In this document: positions 17,347 through 25,796 of the stretch, piece after piece | How the letters are laid out: each line of letters starts with the position of its first letter | Position numbering within the stretch: the first letter of the stretch is position 1 | Assembly: GCF_051233475.1 (NCBI RefSeq) | Contig: NZ_JBKFGH010000002.1 | Location: forward strand, 62,001-126,000 | DNA: 64,000 nucleotides | Source of the DNA: Bacillus_BU sp051233475 | GTDB lineage: Bacteria > Bacillota > Bacilli > Bacillales > Cytobacillaceae | Reading direction: 5' to 3' | The notes under the pieces: model-generated | Seen by the model: the letters and a program-made list of their open reading frames with translations, nothing else | The model's database searches: none | What the model was told of the DNA's origin: nothing | Made by a program: the position numbers and the translations under genes

Positions 17347-17360
17347 AGTAACCGTTTACA
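17347..17360 (-). promoter_or_regulatory. Candidate cre site at the cdaR promoter
   Basis: On the minus strand TGTAAACGGTTACT matches the CcpA cre consensus TGWAANCGNTNWCA except for the last base. It lies about 10 bp upstream of the cdaR -10 element. Confidence 0.4.
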
Positions 17361-17369
17361 TCTTTATTG

Positions 17370-17387
17370 TATAATTGTCTTACAAAT
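17370..17387 (+). promoter_or_regulatory. cdaR -10 element overlapped by a TTGTnnnACAA site
   Basis: TATAAT (17370-17375) is followed at once by the palindrome TTGTCTTACAA (17375-17385). Binding here would block RNA polymerase. No good -35 is visible, consistent with an activator-dependent or weak promoter. Confidence 0.5.
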
Positions 17388-17467
17388 AAATCATCATTCA
17401 AATTAATAATAAATCAAAAAATTTTTTGGGCAAATAACCAATTTTCTCTAAGTACAGGAGGATTCTT

Positions 17468-18508
17468 ATGAAAATGAACAAAGTGCTAGCTCAAGAGATT
17501 GCTAATAAAGTAATGAAGGTTATTCCTTACAATGTAAATATAATGGACGATATCGGCCTGATAATCGGCAGTGGTGATTCGGACAGAATCGGCACATACC
17601 ATCAAGGTGCCATTGCGGCGATTGAATGCGGAACAATCGTTTCCGTTTTTAACTCTGAAGGCGGAGCAAAGCCTGGGGTCAATATTCCGATTCGTTTTAA
17701 AAATAAAATTATTGGCGTAATTGGTATTAGCGGGGATCCAAATACAGTCTCACCATTTGCTGAGCTTGTTCGAGTTACAGCTGAACTATTAATCACCCAA
17801 GAGTTCTTATTTAAGGAAAGAAGGATTAAGGAACAAATCAAAGAAGAGTTTTTATATCAATGGGTTTTTCGAAATGATGAATATGATAAAGCTTTTAAAA
17901 ATAGTGGAGAAGCGATTGGAATTGATGTAAATCTAATCAGAAAAGCCATTATTGTTAAGGGCAGTTCACTTAAGGAAACCTTTTTAAAGGAGCAGGAATT
18001 CACATTCCGACTTAGCCAAAATACCATTTTGTATATTGTCCCTGAAAACAGTGATATTTTAAAACGATTGGCGGCCATCACCTCAAATAACACTATTATT
18101 GGAATCGGTACAAGCTGTACCCACATCGCCAAGTCAACACAAGAAGCCAAACGGGCGATTGAAATTGCAGAAAAGCTTGGTTTATCTAGCACCCATTGTT
18201 ACTATGATGAGTTTAAATTCATAGATTCTTTAACCAGTAGCGATAGTGCCTTTGAGGAAATCAGTCTTTGTTTCCGGGAACTTGAAACCAATCCAAAAGG
18301 GGTAGAGTTGATAGAAACACTAATCAGTTTTATTGAAAATAATGGAGACATGAATGTTATTGCTAAGGAACTTCATATCCACCGTAACAGTTTGGCATAT
18401 CGACTTCAAAAAATTGAGCAATTAACGAACAAGAACCCGAAGAAATTCACTGATCTGTTTCAGCTATTCACCGGATATATTCAATATAAATTAAGAACCA
18501 GTTCATAG
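17468..18508 (+). CDS. cdaR: Sugar diacid utilisation regulator CdaR
   Basis: The product is 346 residues. An N-terminal sugar-diacid recognition domain (residues 5-135) contains IMDDIGLIIGSGDSDRIG, HQGAIAAIE and GVNIPIRFKNKIIGVIGI. The C-terminal PucR-type helix-turn-helix has NNGDMNVIAKELHIHRNSLAYRLQKIEQ, split here over residues 292-320. In E. coli, CdaR activates glucarate, galactarate and glycerate genes; the divergent placement here supports the same job. The ribosome site CAGGAGGATTC is strong. There is no membrane segment. Confidence 0.92.
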   Translation: MKMNKVLAQEIANKVMKVIPYNVNIMDDIGLIIGSGDSDRIGTYHQGAIAAIECGTIVSVFNSEGGAKPGVNIPIRFKNKIIGVIGISGDPNTVSPFAELVRVTAELLITQEFLFKERRIKEQIKEEFLYQWVFRNDEYDKAFKNSGEAIGIDVNLIRKAIIVKGSSLKETFLKEQEFTFRLSQNTILYIVPENSDILKRLAAITSNNTIIGIGTSCTHIAKSTQEAKRAIEIAEKLGLSSTHCYYDEFKFIDSLTSSDSAFEEISLCFRELETNPKGVELIETLISFIENNGDMNVIAKELHIHRNSLAYRLQKIEQLTNKNPKKFTDLFQLFTGYIQYKLRTSS

Positions 18509-18517
18509 CCAAAGGAC

Positions 18518-18562
18518 ATGTAAATGGTCACATGAGATAATTCATGTGACCGTTTGGACATC
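18518..18562. terminator. Hairpin between convergent cdaR and the permease gene
   Basis: A 10-bp perfect stem GGTCACATGA (18526-18535) and TCATGTGACC (18542-18551) lies just past cdaR. The T-run is poor in both directions, so termination efficiency is uncertain. Confidence 0.5.
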
Positions 18563-18596
18563 TTCTTATTTAAAATTTTCATTCAACAGGAAGCTA

Positions 18597-19928
18597 TTAT
18601 ACAACTAGCGAAATGATCGCGATCCCAATAAAGGCAAAAAGGGTTAAAAAGACCCCATTTGCCCGAAGCCCTGTTTGAACTCCAGATATACCTGCAAATC
18701 GGCTAACCATGAGGTTTAAACCTGAAAATGGACTTAAACATGTCGAGATTGACCAAGAAAGCAGTAATAACATCGCTAATGCAATATTGCTTATTCCTAA
18801 ATCAACTGCATTCAATTGCATGGCTAATCCTCCAACTGCTGCAATTTGGTGAATCCCGACATAGGTAATACTTAGGACAAGTACCATTACTCCCAGAGCA
18901 AATAACAAAAAGGACTGATGCGCCAGATCAGTAAGCAATGAACTGATTCCATTCGCAACACTTGTTCCTTTCACCGCAAATGCAAGCATCCCCGCACTCA
19001 TAAACAGCATAATCTCATTGTTCATCATTGGTACGGTACGATCCCGATAATCAGTTAGTAGGGGCTTGATCCTTTTCCAATCCATTGTTGCAATCCCAAA
19101 AAATAATGGGAGCAATAATGATATTAAAGAAACAATGACCATCATGGACCAATGCGTTACACTTTCAATGAATAAGCAAGAACCCATTAACGAAACAACT
19201 ATAAGTGCCAGCTTAATAAGCTGGTTTCGATGAATTTTTTCTAATCTTCCTTCAATAGGACTGTCTATTCTCATAGGATTGCTTCGATGCCAGAATGCAA
19301 ACAACAAATTCCCTATTAATAAAGAAAGGACCGATAAGCCCATTCCATAAATGATATATTCTTTGTACCGTACATCAAGGTAATGCAGGACTAAAGAAAC
19401 CGAGGCAAAATAAGGCGACCACATAACCGCCGTTGAAAATCCAACTAAATAGCTTTTGGCAGACACTGCTGAGGGCAGTTTAAGTTCCGCTAAAAATTCA
19501 TTCGTAATCCTTACCGACCCTAAGTTTAAGATGGGACTTAATAAAAATAAAGTTCCAGTTATTCCTGCATAAAACTGCTTGGGCTTGCGGATTAGCTCAT
19601 GCAATAAAATCGAAACCGCTTCGAAATATCCCCCCAGCTTTAAAGGAATGGAGAGAAGCGGTGCAAATGTTATCAAACAAAGTAAAGGCAGTATTAAAAA
19701 AATACCTTCACTTATTCCATCCACACCTGTTCCCTTGTTCCATTCAATTAATAAACCGGCAGTCATCATCACGATGCCGAGCCAGCGTGGAAATCGATCT
19801 GCTTTTACGGCACTGCCAAAAAAAGCAATAAGCGACATAATGACCACTATATATTGAAGCCAATGACCCTGCGTGAAGTATTGAAGTAAAAATAATGTGC
19901 ACATCCCTAAGATGAGATAGCTTCTCAC
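18597..19928 (-). CDS. Polytopic permease, co-regulated with the glucarate region
   Basis: This 443-residue hydrophobic protein has about 11-12 membrane helices. It includes GTLFLLSPILNLGSVRITNE, LSPFSGLNLMVSRFAGISG and a central charged loop (about residues 240-265). The overall look is that of ion-transporter (IT) superfamily organic-anion permeases, but no specific family could be assigned. The start is GTG 19928 with GGAGGGATTA upstream. A longer frame would run through the promoter. The operator-like site at its promoter matches those at the glucarate operon and cdaR, so transport of a related acid is a reasonable inference. Confidence 0.75.
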   Translation of the reverse strand: MRSYLILGMCTLFLLQYFTQGHWLQYIVVIMSLIAFFGSAVKADRFPRWLGIVMMTAGLLIEWNKGTGVDGISEGIFLILPLLCLITFAPLLSIPLKLGGYFEAVSILLHELIRKPKQFYAGITGTLFLLSPILNLGSVRITNEFLAELKLPSAVSAKSYLVGFSTAVMWSPYFASVSLVLHYLDVRYKEYIIYGMGLSVLSLLIGNLLFAFWHRSNPMRIDSPIEGRLEKIHRNQLIKLALIVVSLMGSCLFIESVTHWSMMVIVSLISLLLPLFFGIATMDWKRIKPLLTDYRDRTVPMMNNEIMLFMSAGMLAFAVKGTSVANGISSLLTDLAHQSFLLFALGVMVLVLSITYVGIHQIAAVGGLAMQLNAVDLGISNIALAMLLLLSWSISTCLSPFSGLNLMVSRFAGISGVQTGLRANGVFLTLFAFIGIAIISLVV

Positions 19929-19980
19929 AACTAATCCCTCCAATAACTGAAAGATTGTTTGTAAACTCCTTATTTGTATA

Positions 19981-20009
19981 ATTGTAAGACAAATAGATTT
20001 ATATGACAA
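19981..20009 (-). promoter_or_regulatory. SigA promoter of the permease gene with TTGTnnnACAA site
   Basis: On the minus strand -35 TTGTCA (20009-20004), a 17-bp spacer and -10 TACAAT (19986-19981). The palindrome TTGTCTTACAA (19992-19982) covers the -10 element. This is the clearest promoter and operator overlap among the three copies. Confidence 0.65.
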
Positions 20010-20135
20010 TGTTTTTGTTCGAATCCTACCAATCTTTTACAAAAAAACAACCCATTAATGTTTAAAGTTTGTTTGATGATTTTTAGTAAATAATAAATAG
20101 CAGATGTTCATTTTAGCTAAGGGGTTGTTGTTTCT

Positions 20136-20327
20136 ATGGGGGCGATCGAACGAAATGGATTCAGATTTGAACCGGAATATAGTGTAATTGAACAAAATGG
20201 GGCGATTCACGTATATAACAAAGGGGAATTTGTTGAAGAAGTGAAGTTCTCTTTCTCTGGAAAATATCCTGAGCTTGATCAAATTGAAAAAATCGTGGAT
20301 GAGTACTGCAATAACCGAGGAATTTAA
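20136..20327 (+). CDS. YbxH-like small protein (DUF5370)
   Basis: The product is 63 residues: MGAIERNGFRFEPEYSVIEQ at the start and a C-terminal helix ending CNNRGI. It looks like the small Bacillus YbxH family of unknown function. The ribosome site AAGGGGTTG precedes the ATG by eight or nine bases. It has no membrane segment or cysteine pair. It stands alone between the permease promoter and the sorbitol operon. Confidence 0.7.
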   Translation: MGAIERNGFRFEPEYSVIEQNGAIHVYNKGEFVEEVKFSFSGKYPELDQIEKIVDEYCNNRGI

Positions 20328-20336
20328 TTTCTAAGA

Positions 20337-20375
20337 AAGCCTGATCCCATGCACAAAAATGCCAGGATCAGGCCG
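20337..20375. terminator. Terminator between ybxH-like gene and the transaldolase gene
   Basis: Perfect arms GCCTGATCC (20339-20347) and GGATCAGGC (20365-20373). The minus strand continues with TTTCTT, so it mainly serves the sorbitol operon. Confidence 0.65.
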
Positions 20376-20396
20376 ATGAATGTATTTATCCTTAAC

Positions 20397-21077
20397 TTAA
20401 GACCCAACTAAACTATTCTTATCAAGTCCATATACCTTCTGCCACTCCGTTTTAAATACTTGAACATCGTTCTCGGTTGCAGGGAAGGCAATAAACTTTT
20501 CAATCAAATCAGGACCAACCGTTACAGTTTGTGCCCCAGCAAGACACACATCGTATACTTGCTGAACATTTTTAAAGCTTGCCGCCAAAATTTCGGTTTC
20601 TATTCCGTAGTTTTTGTATAACGCGGCGATCTCCGAAACTACTTTAACACCATCTATCGTTAAGTTATCCATCCGATTTACATAAGGAGCCACAAATTTT
20701 GCGCCTGCCATTGCAGCAACGAGTGCTTGAAAGGAAGTATAAATAGTCGTTGCCAGCGTAGGAATGTTGTCTGCTGTCAACAACTTAATAGCTCTGATTC
20801 CTTCTTCAGTCACAGGAATCTTCATTACAATATTCCCTGTTAACTGATTTCGAATATATTTCGATTCCTCGACCATCTCTTCTGCCGTGTCACCAATTAC
20901 TTGAACGAAAAGCTCTTTTTCATCTCCAATGGCTGCTCTTATATCCTTAAGTAGTTCTAAATATGGTCGGTTTTCTTTCACAATGATGGACGGATTAGTT
21001 GTCACCCCAGCAATCGGGTAATATGTATTCAGATATTCTATTTTTTTCACATCGGCTGAATCAATATACAATCTCAT
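20397..21077 (-). CDS. Transaldolase-like protein, fructose-6-phosphate aldolase type
   Basis: The product is 226 residues, the short TalC/FSA length. The Schiff-base Lys86 is in NIVMKIPVT, with GVTTNPSII at residues 24-32 and FVAPYVNRMD, PYVNRxD being the usual FSA/transaldolase signature. It ends the sorbitol operon. Sorbitol-6-phosphate dehydrogenase forms fructose-6-phosphate, which FSA could split into dihydroxyacetone and glyceraldehyde-3-phosphate. True transaldolase activity cannot be excluded. The ribosome site GAAGGAGGAAG lies slightly far from the ATG. Confidence 0.85.
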   Translation of the reverse strand: MRLYIDSADVKKIEYLNTYYPIAGVTTNPSIIVKENRPYLELLKDIRAAIGDEKELFVQVIGDTAEEMVEESKYIRNQLTGNIVMKIPVTEEGIRAIKLLTADNIPTLATTIYTSFQALVAAMAGAKFVAPYVNRMDNLTIDGVKVVSEIAALYKNYGIETEILAASFKNVQQVYDVCLAGAQTVTVGPDLIEKFIAFPATENDVQVFKTEWQKVYGLDKNSLVGS

Positions 21078-21106
21078 AAACCTACTCTTCCTCCTTCATC
21101 AAATAG

Positions 21107-21132
21107 AGGCTTAATCGGTTAAGATTAAGCCT
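21107..21132. terminator. Hairpin between srlB and the transaldolase gene
   Basis: Perfect 10-bp arms AGGCTTAATC and GATTAAGCCT. The T-run is weak, so partial read-through into the last gene is expected. Confidence 0.5.
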
Positions 21133-21188
21133 TTAAAACGTTACTTGCACAGAATCCTTGTCTGGTATAGAGATTACCCCAGACTTCC

Positions 21189-21566
21189 CTACTCGCTAAC
21201 AATCCTTAGGGTGGTCCCTAGCTCAATTTCAGGAATGTCTTTGCTCTCTAGATACATTGTACCAGGTAATTCCGGAGTTGCTGAACCGTCAAAACGTAAA
21301 GTAATGTGTCCTAAAGTTATTAGATTCCGGTTTACAAGATTTCCAACAGATGTAATTTTAAACTCTTCATTGTTGATATAAAGCTTCTGTCCTGCTTGAA
21401 TTTCTCCATTTGCTTCGACAACATCAATGTTATAGCAAAAGTCTTTTAAATCTTGCGGTGCCTCATTACCAAATAAAATGAACATTTTTTCTTCCAAAAA
21501 GGAGTTTGCTAATGCACCAATACTTTTGACTTGATTTTCATAAATTGTTTTCATATTTTTTAGCAT
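21189..21566 (-). CDS. srlB: PTS glucitol/sorbitol-specific IIA component
   Basis: The product is about 125 residues. It is the cytoplasmic IIA that receives phosphate from HPr and passes it to the sorbitol IIB domain. Family features include ILFGNEAPQDLKDFCY, where the glucitol IIA usually has a phosphorylated His. I do not see a clear active-site His in this short N-terminal region, which is worth checking. ITSVGNLVNRNLITLGHITL is the conserved C-terminal part and contains a His. The start is uncertain: ATG 21566 is used, and a downstream ATG at 21554 is possible. Confidence 0.85.
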   Translation of the reverse strand: MLKNMKTIYENQVKSIGALANSFLEEKMFILFGNEAPQDLKDFCYNIDVVEANGEIQAGQKLYINNEEFKITSVGNLVNRNLITLGHITLRFDGSATPELPGTMYLESKDIPEIELGTTLRIVSE

Positions 21567-21670
21567 AAACACACCGCTATGCTGTCCATCCTCCTATGCA
21601 TTAAACTTTTAGCTAATTTCTGTTACTTTCACTATCATAAGATATTGGCAAGACCCCTATACCAAATTTA

Positions 21671-22687
21671 TTAACTATATAGTCCAAAACTTGCTAACCA
21701 GGCGACAAATACCCTTGGAACCCCAATCAAGAATCGGGAGTAAAGAACAGATGGTACCCCAACCTCTACAGTTTCTGCTTCAGCATCTGCTAGACCTAAT
21801 CCAACTGGGATAAAGTCGCAAGCATTTTGAGTATTAATGGCGAACAATGCAGGAAGAGCTAATTGTGGCGGAACATTCCCCTTACCAATTTCTACCCCAA
21901 TCAAGGTACCAATAACCTGTGCAATAACTGCACCTGGTCCAAGTAAAGGTGACAGGAACGGTAAGGAACATATAAATCCAATTAATAGCAAGCCCCATAT
22001 ATTCCCTGCAAGAGGCGACATCGCCTTTGCAAACACATCACCGATACCAGATCCTTGAATAATCCCAATTAACAAGGATACAAAGGCCATGAACGGGATG
22101 ATTGTGTTTATCATCGTTTGAACGGCTTCACGTGCTGCTTGATAGAAGGTATTAATGACTTTACCTGCACCAAGGCCGAATTTTGTTATAATACTTTTAT
22201 TCTTCTTATCTGCCAACGTTTGAGAAATCTTTTTATCCGTACTATATTTGAATTCTTTTTGTGGCGTTTGAATTTTTTCTGCTGCTGCAGCAACATGGGC
22301 TTCAGCGCCAGCTTCGGCTAGCTGGATTTGATCAACATCAACTGCTGATACATAAATATCCTCGGTAATAAACTTTGCTAATGGGCCAGTTTTACCTGTC
22401 GGCATAATATTGATTGTTGGGATCCGCTTTTGAGGATAAATTCCACAACGTAAAGTACCACCACAATCAATGATAGCTAATGCTATTGTTTCATCTGGAA
22501 CAGATGTTTGAAAGCCATTCACAGGCTCAGCACCTGTTAACTCAGCAATTTTATCAACGATAGCTGGTTTTGCACCGCCACCAGTAATGTAAACGATTTT
22601 ATTTTTTTGTTCAGTTGGAGTTACAACAAGCGGACCTCCGAAACCACCGCTGCCTTTTACAATTCTAATCGAACGATATTGTGCCAT
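21671..22687 (-). CDS. srlE: PTS glucitol/sorbitol-specific IIB/IIC component (SrlE)
   Basis: The product is 338 residues. The N-terminal IIB part contains the phosphorylation Cys in DCGGTLRCGIYPQKR (about residues 74-88). It is preceded by the glycine-rich IRIVKGSGGFGGPLVV. A charged linker (130-165) leads to a hydrophobic half with AVQTMINTIIPFMAFVSLL and GPGAVIAQVIGTLIGVE. It forms the membrane transporter with srlA. The ribosome site is GAGGAGGGC. Confidence 0.93.
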   Translation of the reverse strand: MAQYRSIRIVKGSGGFGGPLVVTPTEQKNKIVYITGGGAKPAIVDKIAELTGAEPVNGFQTSVPDETIALAIIDCGGTLRCGIYPQKRIPTINIMPTGKTGPLAKFITEDIYVSAVDVDQIQLAEAGAEAHVAAAAEKIQTPQKEFKYSTDKKISQTLADKKNKSIITKFGLGAGKVINTFYQAAREAVQTMINTIIPFMAFVSLLIGIIQGSGIGDVFAKAMSPLAGNIWGLLLIGFICSLPFLSPLLGPGAVIAQVIGTLIGVEIGKGNVPPQLALPALFAINTQNACDFIPVGLGLADAEAETVEVGVPSVLYSRFLIGVPRVFVAWLASFGLYS

Positions 22688-22708
22688 CTTTTAGCCCTCC
22701 TCTAAATT

Positions 22709-23260
22709 CTAGTGATGGAATGTCACTTCTTCTTTTAATTTGATACCTTGCTGCTTTTCAACCATTTTCGTTGTATAGTCTGTAATCCATCCTGCAAAGA
22801 AGTTCATTACTAAACCGACTAACATGTAGCGGACTGCTAATTCAGCTGTGCTAAGTCCAAGCTGTTCAATACCAGCAGCGATACCAAGGAAAATGAACAA
22901 TTCACCTGGGTTAATATGAGGGAATAATCCATTGCTTGTGTGACAGAAATAAGCACCAGATGCATAGTAGCTAGGCTTGTACTTTTCTGGTAAAAATCGT
23001 CCTAAAGAAAGTGCCATCGGATTTCCAAGCATAAACGATCCAACAAATGGTAATACCATATATCGCAAGATTGGGTTTTTCGATGAGGCCATCGCCAACC
23101 GGTTAATTCTTTGTTCTCCAATTAATTGAATCAAGGTATTCATCGCCACTAACAAGAGCAGGACAATTGGAACGATCCCTTTCATCCATGAAATAAAAAC
23201 ATCTGCGCCAGTTTTAAATAGGTTCATAAAACCTTCGGCAACAACAATGATAAAATCCAT
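22709..23260 (-). CDS. srlA: PTS glucitol/sorbitol-specific IIC2 component (SrlA)
   Basis: This 183-residue membrane protein contains MNTLIQLIGEQRINRLA, FVGSFMLGNPMALSLGRFLPE and GAYFCHTSNGLFPHINPGE, typical of the glucitol IIC2 family. It pairs with SrlE. It lies 21 bp upstream of srlE and 21 bp downstream of gutM in the same operon. The ribosome site is AAGAGGTGAG. Confidence 0.93.
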   Translation of the reverse strand: MDFIIVVAEGFMNLFKTGADVFISWMKGIVPIVLLLLVAMNTLIQLIGEQRINRLAMASSKNPILRYMVLPFVGSFMLGNPMALSLGRFLPEKYKPSYYASGAYFCHTSNGLFPHINPGELFIFLGIAAGIEQLGLSTAELAVRYMLVGLVMNFFAGWITDYTTKMVEKQQGIKLKEEVTFHH

Positions 23261-23281
23261 TAACGCTCACCTCTTAATTTA

Positions 23282-23731
23282 TTATTTTTTTAAAGTAGCC
23301 ACATGTTCAGCTTTTACCATCATTCGTCTAAAGAGGCTACTCTTTTCCGGGATGGTTCCACCGCTCATGATGATCTTGTAGTTACTTACGGCATCCTGAA
23401 TGGCCGATTTTAATAATTTATTACAATGAGCCATGTCTTGATCTTTCAGGTTTCTCAGGTTTTTCCCCTCAAATCCCGGTAAATCCTTAAACGTGGCCAT
23501 GACTGTAACCCCTTGCATTTTTTTAGCCTTCAAAATATTCCCGTTATTAGAAATTGCAAATAAGACAATGGTGCCAGAGCGAATTTTTCCTGGTTTTTTC
23601 CCGATTGCTACTTTTCCAACTCTTCGCATTTCTGCATACGCTTTCGTAAAATGCTTCAGTTGAAGATAGCCCAAAGCCATCTGAATTAAGAAAGCACCTG
23701 CCATAAAGGCCATGATGATATAAATTTGCAT
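23282..23731 (-). CDS. gutM: Glucitol operon regulator/accessory protein GutM
   Basis: The product is 149 residues. One N-terminal membrane helix (IIMAFMAGAFLIQMALGYL) is followed by the conserved AYAEMRRVGKVAIGKKPGKIR and GTIVLFAI. In enteric bacteria GutM is called an activator of the sorbitol operon, although the protein family is membrane-bound. The position between the PRD regulator and srlA is the conserved one. Confidence 0.88.
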   Translation of the reverse strand: MQIYIIMAFMAGAFLIQMALGYLQLKHFTKAYAEMRRVGKVAIGKKPGKIRSGTIVLFAISNNGNILKAKKMQGVTVMATFKDLPGFEGKNLRNLKDQDMAHCNKLLKSAIQDAVSNYKIIMSGGTIPEKSSLFRRMMVKAEHVATLKK

Positions 23732-23758
23732 GATTTCACTTCCTTACTATAATTTCAT

Positions 23759-25681
23759 CTATGACCTACTAGCCTGCTCAAGATATTTCGAAAACTCTTT
23801 AAAACTTGATGTGCTTGCTAATTGAGACACCAGTTGCTGGTCAGAAGCAATCTTTATGATTTCATCGTAAATTTTCACTAACAGACTTGCATCGTAATCG
23901 GTTTGTTTCGGTATCCCTAACAGAAAGACTAATTTTAGTTCTTTTCCATCTACAGATATCGCGTCCGAAAACACACCCACGGCAAGCTCAACTTTATTTG
24001 ATGCGTGGTTAACGGTATGCGGCAGGGCAATATATTGGTCAAAGACCATTGAGCCTTTTTCTGTCCTTTTTAAAAGACGCTCTTTAAAACCCCCGTCAAA
24101 GTAACCTTTTTCCACTAAATCATCGATCATTTCATTGACATTTTCTTGGTAGCTTTTCTTGCTATTCAAAACAAAGTATTTATCTTCGTTCGTTAAAAGC
24201 TTGACGATTGAATTATGATTTCCTCCATCTTTTAGCTTGAACTTTTGAAGATACGTCACTTTTTCAATTTGCTGCGAAACACGAGTTTCATCAAATATTT
24301 CATTGATCATGATTAGCGGTGAGTTCAGTTCAAAAGCTAATTTTACAGTGGAGAAAACGATATCATAGTTTTCTAATTGCTCTTTCGTTACTTCTGTTTC
24401 GGAAAACAGGTCAATCTCAGTATTTTGATTCAGAACTCGCTGTAATTGGATAGCAATTAATTTGGCTGTTCCTCTACCTGTTCCACAAATGACAGCTACT
24501 TGCCTTAATCTTTTTACATTTACCTCATTTTGAGCAATGAACACTCCGAAATAAAAGGCTAAATACCCAAGTTCATCTTCAGAAACCGTTAATCCATACT
24601 CTTTTTCAATGACTTGTCCAGCAATCTCTGCCAGCTTAAAGGCAACTGGATATTTTTCTTTTACGTCACCGAGTAACGGATTTTTGATTCGTATATTAAA
24701 CATCAGTCGATTTAACATAAAAGTTAAATGGTATTGTAAATCCCTGAAAAATGTCTCATGCTCAAGGACAATCTCTTTATCAAAGCCAACCTGTTCCATC
24801 ATTTGGTCCAAAAGATTTTGGATATCTTCAGTAATCGTAATATCAGCCATTGTTCGATTGTTTGTTGGTGTCCTTCTGCCTGCAATCGGGATAGTAATAA
24901 AAATAATTTCAGTTTCCGGAATCGAAATTGGCAGATGACTTTCAATGGAAGACACAATTTCTGAAGCGATAAGGTATTCCTTTGAATTTAATAGCTTATT
25001 ATATTTTTCATTCATTTTTTCAAGTGGGTGATTTTTCAAAAGACGGTCTAGCATAACAATTACAGTACTCATGAGTCTGGTTTGCGTTGTTGATTCCAAA
25101 TCGTACTTTTGTGCAATCTTTGCTATTGCTTCCTTTATATCCTCATCCAATGGATAGCCACTATAGATATAGTCATAGACATTGTCCAGGATAAAAAAAC
25201 GAGTATCCAACTCATTTCCGCTTAAAAACATCCCACTGTTTTGTTTCCCGCGAATGAACAAATTGTAGGTTTCTAGCGCAACCGAAGCCTTCTTCATTTC
25301 ATTAACGAGTGTTGTTCTGCTGATATTCATTTCATATGCTAGTTCATCTAGGGTATTAGCCTTATCGTTATTGATTAATCGGTCGATAATAAAAGCAATG
25401 CGTTTTTGGGGAGAATCCTGCAAATTTGCCTCTGAGCTTATCTTTCCTATCAAATCCTCAAACAATGATTCATCCTCAATATGTAAGCAGTAGCCCTTCC
25501 CTTTTTCATTCTCAAGAGACGCTATTCCTTCTAAGTCACTGTTTAGCTGTTTAATATAATTGCGGATGGTTCGTGTACTAACGCCCATTGTTGATGCCAG
25601 ATAGTCTAATGAACAGTACGTTTTCTTTCTCGTTAATTCAATTATCTCGACAACCCGCTCATCCATTGTGAAATCAGACAT
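23759..25681 (-). CDS. PRD-containing transcriptional regulator of the sorbitol operon (GutR/MtlR-like)
   Basis: The product is 640 residues. An N-terminal DeoR/HTH_11-type helix-turn-helix (YCSLDYLASTMGVSTRTIRN, residues 22-41) is followed by a second Mga/HTH domain. Two PRD domains (about 180-400) follow, then an EIIB(Gat)-like domain with Cys in AVICGTGRGTAKLI. A C-terminal EIIA(Mtl)-like domain has His in YIALPHTVNHA. Such regulators are switched by PTS phosphorylation and activate their operon. Start ATG 25681 is chosen for AAGGTGGTG upstream. It is transcribed inside the operon it likely controls. Confidence 0.88.
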   Translation of the reverse strand: MSDFTMDERVVEIIELTRKKTYCSLDYLASTMGVSTRTIRNYIKQLNSDLEGIASLENEKGKGYCLHIEDESLFEDLIGKISSEANLQDSPQKRIAFIIDRLINNDKANTLDELAYEMNISRTTLVNEMKKASVALETYNLFIRGKQNSGMFLSGNELDTRFFILDNVYDYIYSGYPLDEDIKEAIAKIAQKYDLESTTQTRLMSTVIVMLDRLLKNHPLEKMNEKYNKLLNSKEYLIASEIVSSIESHLPISIPETEIIFITIPIAGRRTPTNNRTMADITITEDIQNLLDQMMEQVGFDKEIVLEHETFFRDLQYHLTFMLNRLMFNIRIKNPLLGDVKEKYPVAFKLAEIAGQVIEKEYGLTVSEDELGYLAFYFGVFIAQNEVNVKRLRQVAVICGTGRGTAKLIAIQLQRVLNQNTEIDLFSETEVTKEQLENYDIVFSTVKLAFELNSPLIMINEIFDETRVSQQIEKVTYLQKFKLKDGGNHNSIVKLLTNEDKYFVLNSKKSYQENVNEMIDDLVEKGYFDGGFKERLLKRTEKGSMVFDQYIALPHTVNHASNKVELAVGVFSDAISVDGKELKLVFLLGIPKQTDYDASLLVKIYDEIIKIASDQQLVSQLASTSSFKEFSKYLEQASRS

Positions 25682-25796
25682 TTTATCACCACCTTTTTTG
25701 TAAAATAAGACTGTCACATAGGTGGAAATTAACCTTAACCAATCGACATTTTGCCAAGGACAGTTCTGACTGCTTAACCTTTACATACTTCAAGTT

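Larger units (their letters stand above)
16902..17467. promoter_or_regulatory. 566-bp divergent control region of the glucarate operon and cdaR
   Basis: This non-coding stretch holds a Fnr-type box, two TTGTnnnACAA sites and two inverted copies of GTAAACGGTT (17162-17171 and 17348-17359 region). The second fits the catabolite-responsive cre consensus except for the last base. ACGATAGT/ACTATCGT form a widely spaced inverted pair (17034, 17157). An imperfect long hairpin spans 17254-17310, centred on AAGTCAAGTGACTT. It is the obvious place where CdaR, the GntR regulator and CcpA would act, although none is proven. Confidence 0.6.

Noticed and set aside
19929..20009. Longer N-terminus for the permease at 18597
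   Set aside because: It would start within the promoter, and GTG 19928 has a strong ribosome site.
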